A stretch of DNA of 64,000 nt from Flavobacteriaceae bacterium (GTDB lineage: Bacteria > Bacteroidota > Bacteroidia > Flavobacteriales > Flavobacteriaceae). How positions within the stretch are numbered: the first letter of the stretch is position 1; every line of letters starts with the position of its first letter. The notes under the pieces are model-generated. The model was given only the letters and a program-made list of their open reading frames with translations. It was not told where the DNA came from and did no database searches. Shown in pieces: positions 56,926 through 64,000 of the stretch. Both the position numbers and the translations under genes were made by a program. The stretch is taken from NCBI GenBank assembly GCA_014075215.1, contig CP046177.1:3100501-3164500 (forward strand). The letters are read 5' to 3'.

Positions 56926-57279
56926 TTGGAATTATCCTTAGACCTTTTAAAATTCATCTTACCTGAGATGCTCGTAGAACATTTTGATTTGGTAAGACAC
57001 ACTCATCGAAATGAGGAACTTCATTTGTATTTTGAAGAGCGTAATGTTGTTCCTAAAGAAGTCATAAATCCTAATGTAATTGCTCATGGTTTCCACAAAG
57101 AGATTACTATTGAAGACTTTCCTTTGCGTGGAAACACTGTGTATCTTCACGTAAGGCGACGTAGATGGTTAGATAAAGAGACTAGGCAAATCATTCAAAG
57201 AGATTGGAATCTAGTAGCTCAGGGAACTCGCATGACAGGTGAGTTTGCTGCTTTTTTAAAAGAGATTAGTCGATACTGA
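56926..57279 (+). CDS. ISAon1 transposase N-terminal region protein
   Basis: 117 residues, TTG start. LLKFILPEMLVEHFDLVRHTH and HLYFEERNVVPKE and the end RRRRWLDKETRQIIQRDWNLVAQGTRMTGEFAAFLKEISRY are characteristic of the separate N-terminal (zinc-binding-like) part of ISAon1-type transposases. The main transposase follows in another frame, 37 bases away, with open frame across the junction (D-T-E-K-S-D-C-K), so frameshifting may join them. Confidence 0.85.
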   Translation: MELSLDLLKFILPEMLVEHFDLVRHTHRNEELHLYFEERNVVPKEVINPNVIAHGFHKEITIEDFPLRGNTVYLHVRRRRWLDKETRQIIQRDWNLVAQGTRMTGEFAAFLKEISRY

Positions 57280-57316
57280 GAAGAGTGATTGCAAAACCAT
57301 TGCAAGAATCTATGGC

Positions 57317-58252
57317 GTGAATGGGAAGAAGTTCCAAAGGCAGTATCGAGATTATTTGAGTGAGTTTAAACAGTGGAAGGAAAAGTCTCATGCCAAAGAG
57401 TGGTTGATCTTCCCTGAGAATATAGGAACTCGATTATCTATCGACGAAGTAGCCTTATCAAAAGGAGAACTCTACACCATCGTTACCAATAAAAAAGCTA
57501 AAGGAAAGAAAGGAAGTATTGTGGCGATCATAGCTACTACCAAAGCAGAACCTATTATCAAACACCTATTTAAAATCTCATCTGCGAAAAGAAACAAGGT
57601 CAGAGAAATTACCCTAGATATGGCGAACTCCATGAAGCTGATTGCCAAACGGTGTTTCCCCAAAGCCATACAAGTAACCGATAGATTCCATGTACAGAAA
57701 CTAGCTCTAGAAGCACTTCAAGAAATTAGGATCAAACATCGATGGGAAGCCATAGATACAGAAAATGAACGGATCAAACTTGCCAAAACCAATAACAAAG
57801 AATATTACCCTGAAATATTAGAAAATGGAGATACCATAAAGCAACTCTTGGCTAGAAGCAGATACTTACTCTACAAAGCACCAAGTAATTGGACAGAAGA
57901 TCAAAGAGTAAGAGCTAACATCCTCTTTAAAAGATATCCTGATATCAAAACAGCTTTTAAGCTCGTACAAGGACTTAGAAATATCTTCAACACAGCAAAC
58001 TCAATACAAGTCGCTTATACAAAACTAGCGCATTGGTATAAAGATGTAGAACAAACAGCATACAAGGCTTTTAATACCATAGCAAACTCTATCAGGCTTA
58101 ACTATAGATCAATATTGAATTACTTCATTAATAGAAGTACTAATGCAGCGGCAGAATCTTTCAATGCCAAAATCAAAGCCTTTAGATTACAATTTAGAGG
58201 GGTCAAAAACACAGAATTCTTCCTCTATAGATTAACTACAATTTTTGCATAA
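57317..58252 (+). CDS. ISAon1-type transposase (ISL3/DDE_Tnp_ISL3)
   Basis: 311 residues. The DDE core has IDEVALSKGELYTIVTNKKAKG (first Asp), AIQVTDRFHVQKLALEAL (second Asp, DRFHV motif), and NAAAESFNAKIKAFRLQFRGVKN (Glu, N-A-x-x-E). Catalytic triad is complete. The frame is open upstream of the ATG/GTG region, consistent with a fused product. Intact. Confidence 0.9.
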   Translation: MNGKKFQRQYRDYLSEFKQWKEKSHAKEWLIFPENIGTRLSIDEVALSKGELYTIVTNKKAKGKKGSIVAIIATTKAEPIIKHLFKISSAKRNKVREITLDMANSMKLIAKRCFPKAIQVTDRFHVQKLALEALQEIRIKHRWEAIDTENERIKLAKTNNKEYYPEILENGDTIKQLLARSRYLLYKAPSNWTEDQRVRANILFKRYPDIKTAFKLVQGLRNIFNTANSIQVAYTKLAHWYKDVEQTAYKAFNTIANSIRLNYRSILNYFINRSTNAAAESFNAKIKAFRLQFRGVKNTEFFLYRLTTIFA

Positions 58253-58319
58253 ACACAACAATTAGTCTTGATCCGAGTTTTGGTCACAAAGAAGTGTTTA
58301 AAAAAAAGAAACGGCAGCA

Positions 58320-58586
58320 TTGTGTGTAAAAACTGATAGCTTTGTAGTAGAGAGTAATGTTCATTTTCCAACGGATTACAATTTGTTGTGGGATTGTTCA
58401 CGTAAAGCCTTGGAGGTTATTGATTGGTTTAAGAAAAAGTATTCAGAGTTGGAAGGTTGGCGTAAATCATACGATTGGTTTAAGCAGGGTGACAATGCAC
58501 GTGTTCTATCCCTAGAAAGCGGTCTTAACCAAATGACCTTTGACGACCGGACTACTACTTTATCTGTGCACTGTACCAGAAATTAA
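58320..58586 (+). pseudogene. Transposase fragment (ISNCY-like)
   Basis: TTG start; 88 residues. VKTDSFVVESNVHFPTDYNLLWDCSRKALEVIDW is the central region of ISNCY-type transposases (V-x-x-x-V-H-F/Y-P-T-D-x-x-L-L-W-D). Catalytic N- and C-terminal parts are missing and the frame just upstream is broken. Remnant of another element next to the ISAon1 copy. Confidence 0.5.
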
Positions 58587-58613
58587 TTTTTTTAACATAA
58601 ATATTAGTTTAAC

Positions 58614-58642
58614 AAACTGCTTTTTATCTAAGAGCAGTTTTT
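58614..58642 (+). terminator. Rho-independent terminator
   Basis: AACTGCTT...AGAGCAGTTTTTTT (58613-58643) stem of about 7 bp with a T tract. It ends the IS cluster. The rest of the gap 58587-58917 is AT-rich with no further recognised feature. Confidence 0.7.
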
Positions 58643-58917
58643 TTATATTGATCCCCTAATATTTTAAATTATTGAGACCTTTATAAAATAAAAATATCAG
58701 TTGAACTTCTTGCTAAATCAACCCTGTAAAAGTTTTATAGACCATTTCAACTTTCAAACTTTTTTAACTTTAAACTGTATTAATATTAAAAATCAAAAAA
58801 AATTGTAGTTTTGAAGAATCATGCTTCGACGGCAATAAAACTAATAACGAAAAGTATAAAATTAAAAATTACTCATAAGTAAAATATTACGGAGATACAT
58901 ACAACTAATAGTTCATT

Positions 58918-60000
58918 ATGAATGCAAAAATAATATCAAACGGAATTTTAAGAGCATTAGCAATTCTGTTAGGAATAAGTACTCTGTGCTATTTTTTATA
59001 TCTGGTCCGAACCGTTATTATTTATATAGTCATTGCAGCAGTAATAGCTGTAATCGCAAGGCCTTTGATTGTTTTTTTGAGAAGAAAATTAAAATTCTCC
59101 AAAACATTATCGGTAATAGCTACTATGATTTTATTTGTCGGTCTTTTAGTAGGGTTAATAAGTATGTTTATTCCTTTGATCATGGAGCAAGGTCAAAATT
59201 TGTCACTGCTTCAAACAGAAAGTTTAAAAGAAGATGTTCAAAATATTATCAAACAGGCAAATAGTTATTTTAAATCAAAAAATATAGATATTTTGAGTGA
59301 ATTACAAAACGCTGATATTCTTTCGAGTTTAAAATCTATTCCCAATGTGTTGAATTCTATTGTAGGCACATTAGGCTCTTTTAGTATTGCCATATTTTCT
59401 ATATTGTTTATCTCTTTCTTTTTTATGAAAGACAGTAGGATTTTTAAAAATAGTATCCTGACCATTGTCCCCAACGGCACCGAAAACAGGTTTTCAAAAT
59501 CCATAGAAAAAATAAACGAGCTGCTCTCAAGATACTTTATCGGGTTAGTATTACAAATTAGTATTCTCTTTGTCATATATACGATTATTTTATGGATCTT
59601 TGGAATTTCAAATTTTATAGTCATTGCATTTCTATGTGCATTGTTAAATTTAATTCCTTATATAGGCCCTCTGATTGGTGCAATTTTAATGATTATTTTG
59701 TCAATGACGAGTAATATTGGACAGGATTTCCGAACTGAAATACTTCCAACAACTCTATATATAATGATTGGGTACCTAGTTGCACAACTAGTGGATAATT
59801 TTGTTAGTCAGCCACTTATATTTTCCAAAACGACCAAATCGCACCCACTTGAAATATTTCTGATCATTATTATCGGAGGCTTATTAATGGGACCGGTAGG
59901 GATGATTATTGCCGTACCAACATATACCGTTTTAAAAGTTATTTTAAAAGAATTTTTATCCGGCAATAAGATTGTTAAGTCTTTAACTAAAGACATCTAA
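58918..60000 (+). CDS. AI-2E family transporter (PerM/TqsA-like)
   Basis: 360 residues with about eight membrane helices. Family pattern: VIIYIVIAAVIAVIARPLI near the N terminus, the periplasmic segment 90-150, FCALLNLIPYIGPLIGAILM (conserved N-x-I-P-Y-x-G-P) at about 240-258, and GLLMGPVGMIIAVPTYTV at about 320. Members export AI-2 or exchange Na+/H+; which one cannot be told. Start ATG 58918. Confidence 0.9.
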   Translation: MNAKIISNGILRALAILLGISTLCYFLYLVRTVIIYIVIAAVIAVIARPLIVFLRRKLKFSKTLSVIATMILFVGLLVGLISMFIPLIMEQGQNLSLLQTESLKEDVQNIIKQANSYFKSKNIDILSELQNADILSSLKSIPNVLNSIVGTLGSFSIAIFSILFISFFFMKDSRIFKNSILTIVPNGTENRFSKSIEKINELLSRYFIGLVLQISILFVIYTIILWIFGISNFIVIAFLCALLNLIPYIGPLIGAILMIILSMTSNIGQDFRTEILPTTLYIMIGYLVAQLVDNFVSQPLIFSKTTKSHPLEIFLIIIIGGLLMGPVGMIIAVPTYTVLKVILKEFLSGNKIVKSLTKDI

Positions 60001-60029
60001 GTACTATTAAACTTATCAATTCTTTAACC

Positions 60030-60478
60030 GGAAGTACAAGATTGGATGCAACAGCATCTTGACTCGGGGATATTGCAAAACTTATTTTAAAAGGAAGTCC
60101 TTTTGCAGGTATTACCTCCCAAGAATTGGCAAATTAAATCATAGCAAAACAAAAGTCAAAAATCAAGCTCCCTATATGGTTCCGTTCGGAAAATATATAC
60201 TATCCGGATACATTAAGTATAGAGCAGGCCTCTTCCGAAATAACTGCCTATTACAAAAGTACCATCATTTCCGGTAATTCCCTGACTGATATCACCGGAG
60301 GTTTTGGTATTGATACATTTTTCTTTGCCAAACACTTTACAAAAGTTACTCATTGCGAAATAGATACCAAACTATCAAAAATTGTAACATATAATAATAA
60401 GCAACTGGGAATTACAAACATAAAAACCATTGTAAAAGATGGTATCGATTATATAAAAGGATGTCGTCTATTTGACTA
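60030..60478 (+). pseudogene. Class I SAM methyltransferase (THUMP-like), truncated
   Basis: The fragment reads PEVQDWMQQHLDS, shifts frame near 60066, continues DIAKLILKGSPFAGITSQELAN, meets an in-frame TAA (60134-60136, probably CAA before), then IIAKQKSKIKLPIWFRSENI, SLTDITGGFGIDTFFFAKHF (SAM motif I) and THCEIDTKLSKIVTYNN, and ends at 60478 after KDGIDYIKG. The C-terminal half with the catalytic and THUMP-like parts is gone. One shift, one nonsense change and a deletion: an old pseudogene. Confidence 0.7.
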
Positions 60479-60935
60479 AATATAGACTTGAAATTATTAG
60501 TTGTTTTCAAAATAGTTAAATTATTGATTATCAATATAATGTACTAAAAATCAATGACAAAAAAATATTATTTAACTAAATATCAAGTATTTATTCAAAT
60601 TTTTATAGCCATTAAATCATATCCAAAAAGTATGAGTTTGCCCTGACATTCATCAGGGCAAACGCATTAAACTTTTATGAATATATCAGTAAAACTAATT
60701 TTTCATTAAAGAATTGACATTTAATAATGGATTTTATTCGTAATTTTTTAAACTTACCTTTAATGATTATTCATTTTTTTGAAAATAATTACAGGTTAAC
60801 TTGGATCAAAAAATCATAAAGTATTGATTAAAAACATGTTAACTTTAATGCGTTTACTCTGTGACATTCATTAGATTTTTTTTGCATTTCATTTTTTTGT
60901 CTTATATTTATCACTTTAACTTCTACAGTTAAAAT

Positions 60936-60994
60936 GAAGTGTTTTATTTTAGGGGTGTAAAACACTTCAAAAAGCCTTGATATATTCAAGGCTT
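60936..60994 (+). ncRNA. Candidate small RNA with double hairpin
   Basis: A perfect 11-bp stem GAAGTGTTTTA / TAAAACACTTC (60936-60946 with 60958-60968, 11-base loop) is followed by a terminator AAGCCTTGA-TATAT-TCAAGGCTT (60972-60994) with a T tract. The nearest gene upstream is a dead methyltransferase fragment 450 bases away, so this terminator has no other client. A transcript from about 60900 would be a short structured RNA. No coding frame fits. The rest of 60479-61282 is AT-rich apart from the family 2 element. Confidence 0.45.
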
Positions 60995-61040
60995 TTCTTT
61001 TTTTAATTTTTTTCATTTGTTTTTTGTGAATTTTCAAATA

Positions 61041-61199
61041 GAACTCATTTAAACTTCTTCAATTTGCTAAAAAATTGCTGTTTTCTACTCTGTTTTTATC
61101 TTTTTTTCCTTCCGTAGCACTGCTATGCAACTCAAAAAAGCTTTCAACAGAGCTAAAACTTCTAATGTTCGCTTAAATCCAAAAAGTTTAAATGAGTTC
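61041..61199. repeat. Inverted-repeat element, family 2, copy B (159 bp)
   Basis: 16-bp perfect terminal repeats GAACTCATTTAAACTT (61041-61056) and complement at 61184-61199, flanked by ATA on both sides (possible 3-bp duplication). Centre CGTAGC-ACT-GCTATG matches the centre of copy A in shape. Only 84 bases from fdhD. Confidence 0.85.
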
Positions 61200-61282
61200 A
61201 TAAAAAAATTCATGTACTTTTGTTTAGAACACTGGCTATTTTATGGTTTACTTTACAGTAGAATAGTATAAGATCTATTTTA

Positions 61283-62089
61283 ATGCAAACACTTCTATAC
61301 GAGGGATTAAAAATATTCGGAGAAAAAATATCTTTTATAGATGATCATCTAGTAATAGAAGCTCCTTTACAAATCAATATCAATGGAAATCCTTATACCG
61401 TTGTTATGCGGACACCAAATGATGATCTTCAACTGATCAGAGGGCTTTTATTTGCTGAAGATATCTATAAAAAACAACATTCTTTGCCTTATGAAATAGT
61501 AGCACAACACGATGACTTTTCAACCGTAATCAATATTACTATTAACAAATCGGATCTTGGTAAAGGATATTTAAATAAAAGGACTTTATTGTCTGTATCT
61601 TCCTGTGGAATATGTGGGAAGAAACAATTAAACGATATAAAAGTAGGAGGAGCAAAAAAATTACGAAAACAAACTTGTAAAGCGGATTTCTTGTTGGAAG
61701 CATTTCAGCAGTTAAAAGAAAAACAAAAAGTATTTATAAAGACCGGCGGAAGTCATGCAGCAGCAATTTTTGACATACAACACAAGATGTTAACCATCAA
61801 AGAAGATATTGGCAGGCACAATGCCGTAGATAAGTGTGTTGGAGATTTATTGGAAAAGCAAAAACTTACGGATGCCAATTATCTACTGGTAAGTGGCAGA
61901 GTATCTTATGAGATAGTAATCAAAGCTTTTATTGCGAAAATACCTGTGATCGTAGCAGTTTCTGCTTGTTCTTCTTTAGCCGTTGATTTTGCCAAAGAAT
62001 TTGGAATTTGTCTGGTTGGTTTTACAAGAAATCATAAAATGACAGTATATGCAAATGCTTCTTATTTAGAAAAATTAAATCATGGCTAG
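61283..62089 (+). CDS. fdhD: Sulfurtransferase FdhD for formate dehydrogenase
   Basis: 268 residues. Transfers sulfur to the molybdenum cofactor of FdhF-type enzymes. The sulfur-carrying cysteines are in SVSSCGICGKKQLND (about residues 109-123). Other conserved parts: MRTPNDDLQLIRGLLFAEDI, KTGGSHAAAIFD, EDIGRHNAVDK, LVSGRVSYEIVIKA. Overlaps the downstream oxidoreductase start by 8 bases, so both are translated together. Confidence 0.95.
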   Translation: MQTLLYEGLKIFGEKISFIDDHLVIEAPLQININGNPYTVVMRTPNDDLQLIRGLLFAEDIYKKQHSLPYEIVAQHDDFSTVINITINKSDLGKGYLNKRTLLSVSSCGICGKKQLNDIKVGGAKKLRKQTCKADFLLEAFQQLKEKQKVFIKTGGSHAAAIFDIQHKMLTIKEDIGRHNAVDKCVGDLLEKQKLTDANYLLVSGRVSYEIVIKAFIAKIPVIVAVSACSSLAVDFAKEFGICLVGFTRNHKMTVYANASYLEKLNHG

Positions 62090-64000
62090 AAAAAAAATAT
62101 ATCCCCGGCTTCCGGAGAAATTCACCGGAATCAAACTCGACAAAATCCCTACTGCTGCTGCCGGAGTAAAAGCTATTGCATCGGCATTTACTCATATCAA
62201 AGATGAAGTTGGTATTAGAAAAGGAATTTCTCTTTTAGCAAAATTAAATCAAAAAGAAGGTTTTGATTGCCCCGGGTGTGCGTGGCCGGATCCTGATGAA
62301 AAAAGGGCATTTTTAGCGGAATATTGCGAAAATGGTGCAAAAGCAGTTGCGGAAGAGGCAACAAAAAATAAAGCTACTCCCCTATTTTTTACTACACATG
62401 CTGTAAATGAGCTATCGGTGCTTTCTGATTATAAAATAGGTAAAAGCGGGCGTATTACACACCCAATGATTCTCAGAGAAAATGCAGATCACTATGAAAA
62501 AATATCATGGGAGAATGCCTTTGAGCTTATTGCAACTGAGCTAAATGCTTTAAACGCGCCTAATGAAGCTGTTTTTTATACTTCAGGCAGAACAAGCAAT
62601 GAAGCAGCTTATCTATACCAATTATTTGTAAGAGCATACGGCACTAACAACTTGCCCGATTGTTCTAATATGTGCCATGAAAGTAGTGGTGCCGCTTTAT
62701 CAGAAACACTTGGGATAGGCAAAGGATCTGTTACTTTAGATGATTTCAATGATGCTGACTTAGTGATTGTCATGGGTCAAAACCCGGGAACCAACCACCC
62801 CAGAATGCTTACCGCATTGGGAAATACAAAAAAGAACGGGGGTAAAATTATGACCATAAATCCACTGCCGGAAGTTGGATTAATGCGATATAAAGATCCT
62901 CAAAACCCAATAAAATGGGTGGGAAAAGGTCAAAAATTAACGGACTTATTTTTACAGGTAAAAATCAATGGAGATGTTGCGCTATTAAAAATCATACTTA
63001 AACTTTTAATAGAGAAAGAAAAAGCAGATCCAGGCTCAATTTTTGACCATGATTTCATTAAAGATAAAACACATGGATATGATCATTTCGAAACGGATTT
63101 AAACCGCTATAAAATTGAAGATTTATTGCCCCAAACCGGTCTGGATATGACTATTATTAAAGAAGCAACAGAAATGATTGCCTCCAACAAAAAAATAATT
63201 GTTTGCTGGGCAATGGGGCTAACACAGCATAAAAACGGGGTAGACAATATCAGGGAAATTGTCAATCTTTTACTACTAAAAGGAAGTATCGGTAAAAAAG
63301 GGGCCGGAACCTGCCCTGTCCGCGGACATTCAAACGTGCAGGGAGACAGAACCATGGGCATCTGGGAGAAACCAAAAGATACCTTTCTTGATAGCTTGGA
63401 AAAAGAATTCGGATTTAAAGCCCCAAGAAAGCATGGCTACGATGTGGTAAATGCCATTGAAGCGATGTACCAAAAAAAGGTAAAAGTATTTATCGGTATG
63501 GGAGGAAATTTTATATCAGCAACACCGGACACCGAATACACAGCTAAGGCCCTGCAAAATTGTAACCTTACCGTTCATATAGCTACCAAATTAAACCGAA
63601 GTCACTTGGTTCACGGTAAACAAGCTCTAATTCTACCATGTCTAGGAAGAACGGAAAAAGACATTCAGCAAAGCGGAAAACAATTTATGAGTGTAGAAAA
63701 CTCTATGGGTGTTGTCCATAAAACATCCGGAAATTCAGAACCTTGTTCTACAAAATTACTAAGTGAACCTGCTATTGTATGCGGAATAGCCAATGCTACT
63801 CTCAAAAAATCTAACATCCCCTGGAACCGGTTTACTGAAAATTACGATTTTATCAGAGATAAAATAGCAGCCACTATTCCCGGTTTTAAAGATTATAATA
63901 AACAGGTACGAATAAAAGGAGGGTTTTATTTACCCAATAATGCAAGGGATCTTGATTTTTCTACTACTACTACAGGAAAAGCAAATTTTTCTATAAACAC
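62082..64000 (+). CDS. FdhF/YdeP-type molybdopterin oxidoreductase, 3' end outside window
   Basis: Starts ATG 62082 and is open to the window end (639 residues seen). CPGCAWPDPDEKRAFLAEYCENGAKA at about residue 65 is the N-terminal signature of the YdeP/FdhF family, which lacks the usual iron-sulfur Cys pattern. The cofactor-binding parts are VFYTSGRTSNEAAYLYQLFVRAYGTNN, DCSNMCHESSG, MGQNPGTNHPRML and GTCPVRGHSNVQGDRTMGI. A formate-dehydrogenase-like role is suggested by fdhD, but YdeP-type proteins may use other substrates. Cytosolic. Confidence 0.92.
   Translation, partial: MARKKIYPRLPEKFTGIKLDKIPTAAAGVKAIASAFTHIKDEVGIRKGISLLAKLNQKEGFDCPGCAWPDPDEKRAFLAEYCENGAKAVAEEATKNKATPLFFTTHAVNELSVLSDYKIGKSGRITHPMILRENADHYEKISWENAFELIATELNALNAPNEAVFYTSGRTSNEAAYLYQLFVRAYGTNNLPDCSNMCHESSGAALSETLGIGKGSVTLDDFNDADLVIVMGQNPGTNHPRMLTALGNTKKNGGKIMTINPLPEVGLMRYKDPQNPIKWVGKGQKLTDLFLQVKINGDVALLKIILKLLIEKEKADPGSIFDHDFIKDKTHGYDHFETDLNRYKIEDLLPQTGLDMTIIKEATEMIASNKKIIVCWAMGLTQHKNGVDNIREIVNLLLLKGSIGKKGAGTCPVRGHSNVQGDRTMGIWEKPKDTFLDSLEKEFGFKAPRKHGYDVVNAIEAMYQKKVKVFIGMGGNFISATPDTEYTAKALQNCNLTVHIATKLNRSHLVHGKQALILPCLGRTEKDIQQSGKQFMSVENSMGVVHKTSGNSEPCSTKLLSEPAIVCGIANATLKKSNIPWNRFTENYDFIRDKIAATIPGFKDYNKQVRIKGGFYLPNNARDLDFSTTTTGKANFSIN

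Larger units (their letters stand above)
56860..58274 (+). mobile_element. ISAon1-type (ISL3 family) insertion sequence
   Basis: Ends are taken as GGATCAGGGTCAAAAG at the left and the complement GGATCAAGACTAATTG at the right; the match is clear only for GGATCA plus scattered bases, and no target duplication is found. It carries the two-gene layout of ISAon1: short N-terminal protein and main transposase. Length about 1.4 kb. Confidence 0.65.

Noticed and set aside
58674..58740. Fourth copy of family 1 repeat
   Set aside because: Only GAGACCTTT is shared and the rest does not align.

Overview
The window looks like the chromosome of a marine-type flavobacterium (family Flavobacteriaceae, phylum Bacteroidota). 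Base composition is AT-rich. Promoters carry the Bacteroidota -7 box TAnnTTTG, and Shine-Dalgarno sequences are rare. Two secreted proteins end in a type IX secretion (T9SS) sorting domain and a third broken one does too. The gene set (IcmF, GSII-type glutamine synthetase, DUF4136, DUF4197, FdhD/FdhF, small flavobacterial proteins) also fits. No species is claimed.

Region 1 (1-15,530) is accessory DNA. It holds a mobilization module: a membrane coiled-coil protein, a broken VWA-type lipoprotein, an HTH protein, small proteins, a coupling ATPase, an accessory protein and a relaxase. Next come decayed secreted-protein and methyltransferase genes, complete IS110 and IS4 elements, small plasmid/ICE-type genes, a RadC-like gene and two large non-coding structured tracts. 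It stops at the terminator of an initiator tRNA-Met gene, the kind of site where integrative elements sit. No integrase is visible, so the other end probably lies left of the window.

Region 2 (15.5-56 kb) is mostly housekeeping: icmF, hutU, pyrF, tpiA, prmA, clpS, rsmB-like, recG, a GH31 glucosidase, prfA, purM, glnA, a Ca/Na antiporter and an SPFH protein. A compact group at 32.8-37.6 kb joins a dicarboxylate symporter, an ATP-grasp ligase, an N-formylglutamate amidohydrolase-like protein and a DUF1704 metallopeptidase-like protein. This is the best candidate for an uncharacterised pathway. A lipoprotein with two barrel-like proteins (46.9-49.8 kb) is a second unknown group.

Region 3 (56-64 kb) starts with an IS graveyard (IS1595 fragment, ISAon1-type element, another transposase fragment). 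It continues with an AI-2E family permease, a truncated methyltransferase pseudogene, a non-coding stretch with a candidate small RNA, and fdhD overlapping a molybdopterin oxidoreductase that runs off the window.

Two themes recur. First, many genes are broken by one- or two-base shifts or by IS insertion (VWA lipoprotein, T9SS protein, two methyltransferases, GH16, ABC permease, prmA, AraC regulator). Each single-shift repair gives a clean full-length product, so this is either recent genome decay or uncorrected sequencing error. Second, short inverted-repeat elements of two families are scattered between genes, one of them showing matched changes in its two arms. The most notable single item is a two-loop RNA fold upstream of the IS110 transposase that has the layout of a bridge RNA.
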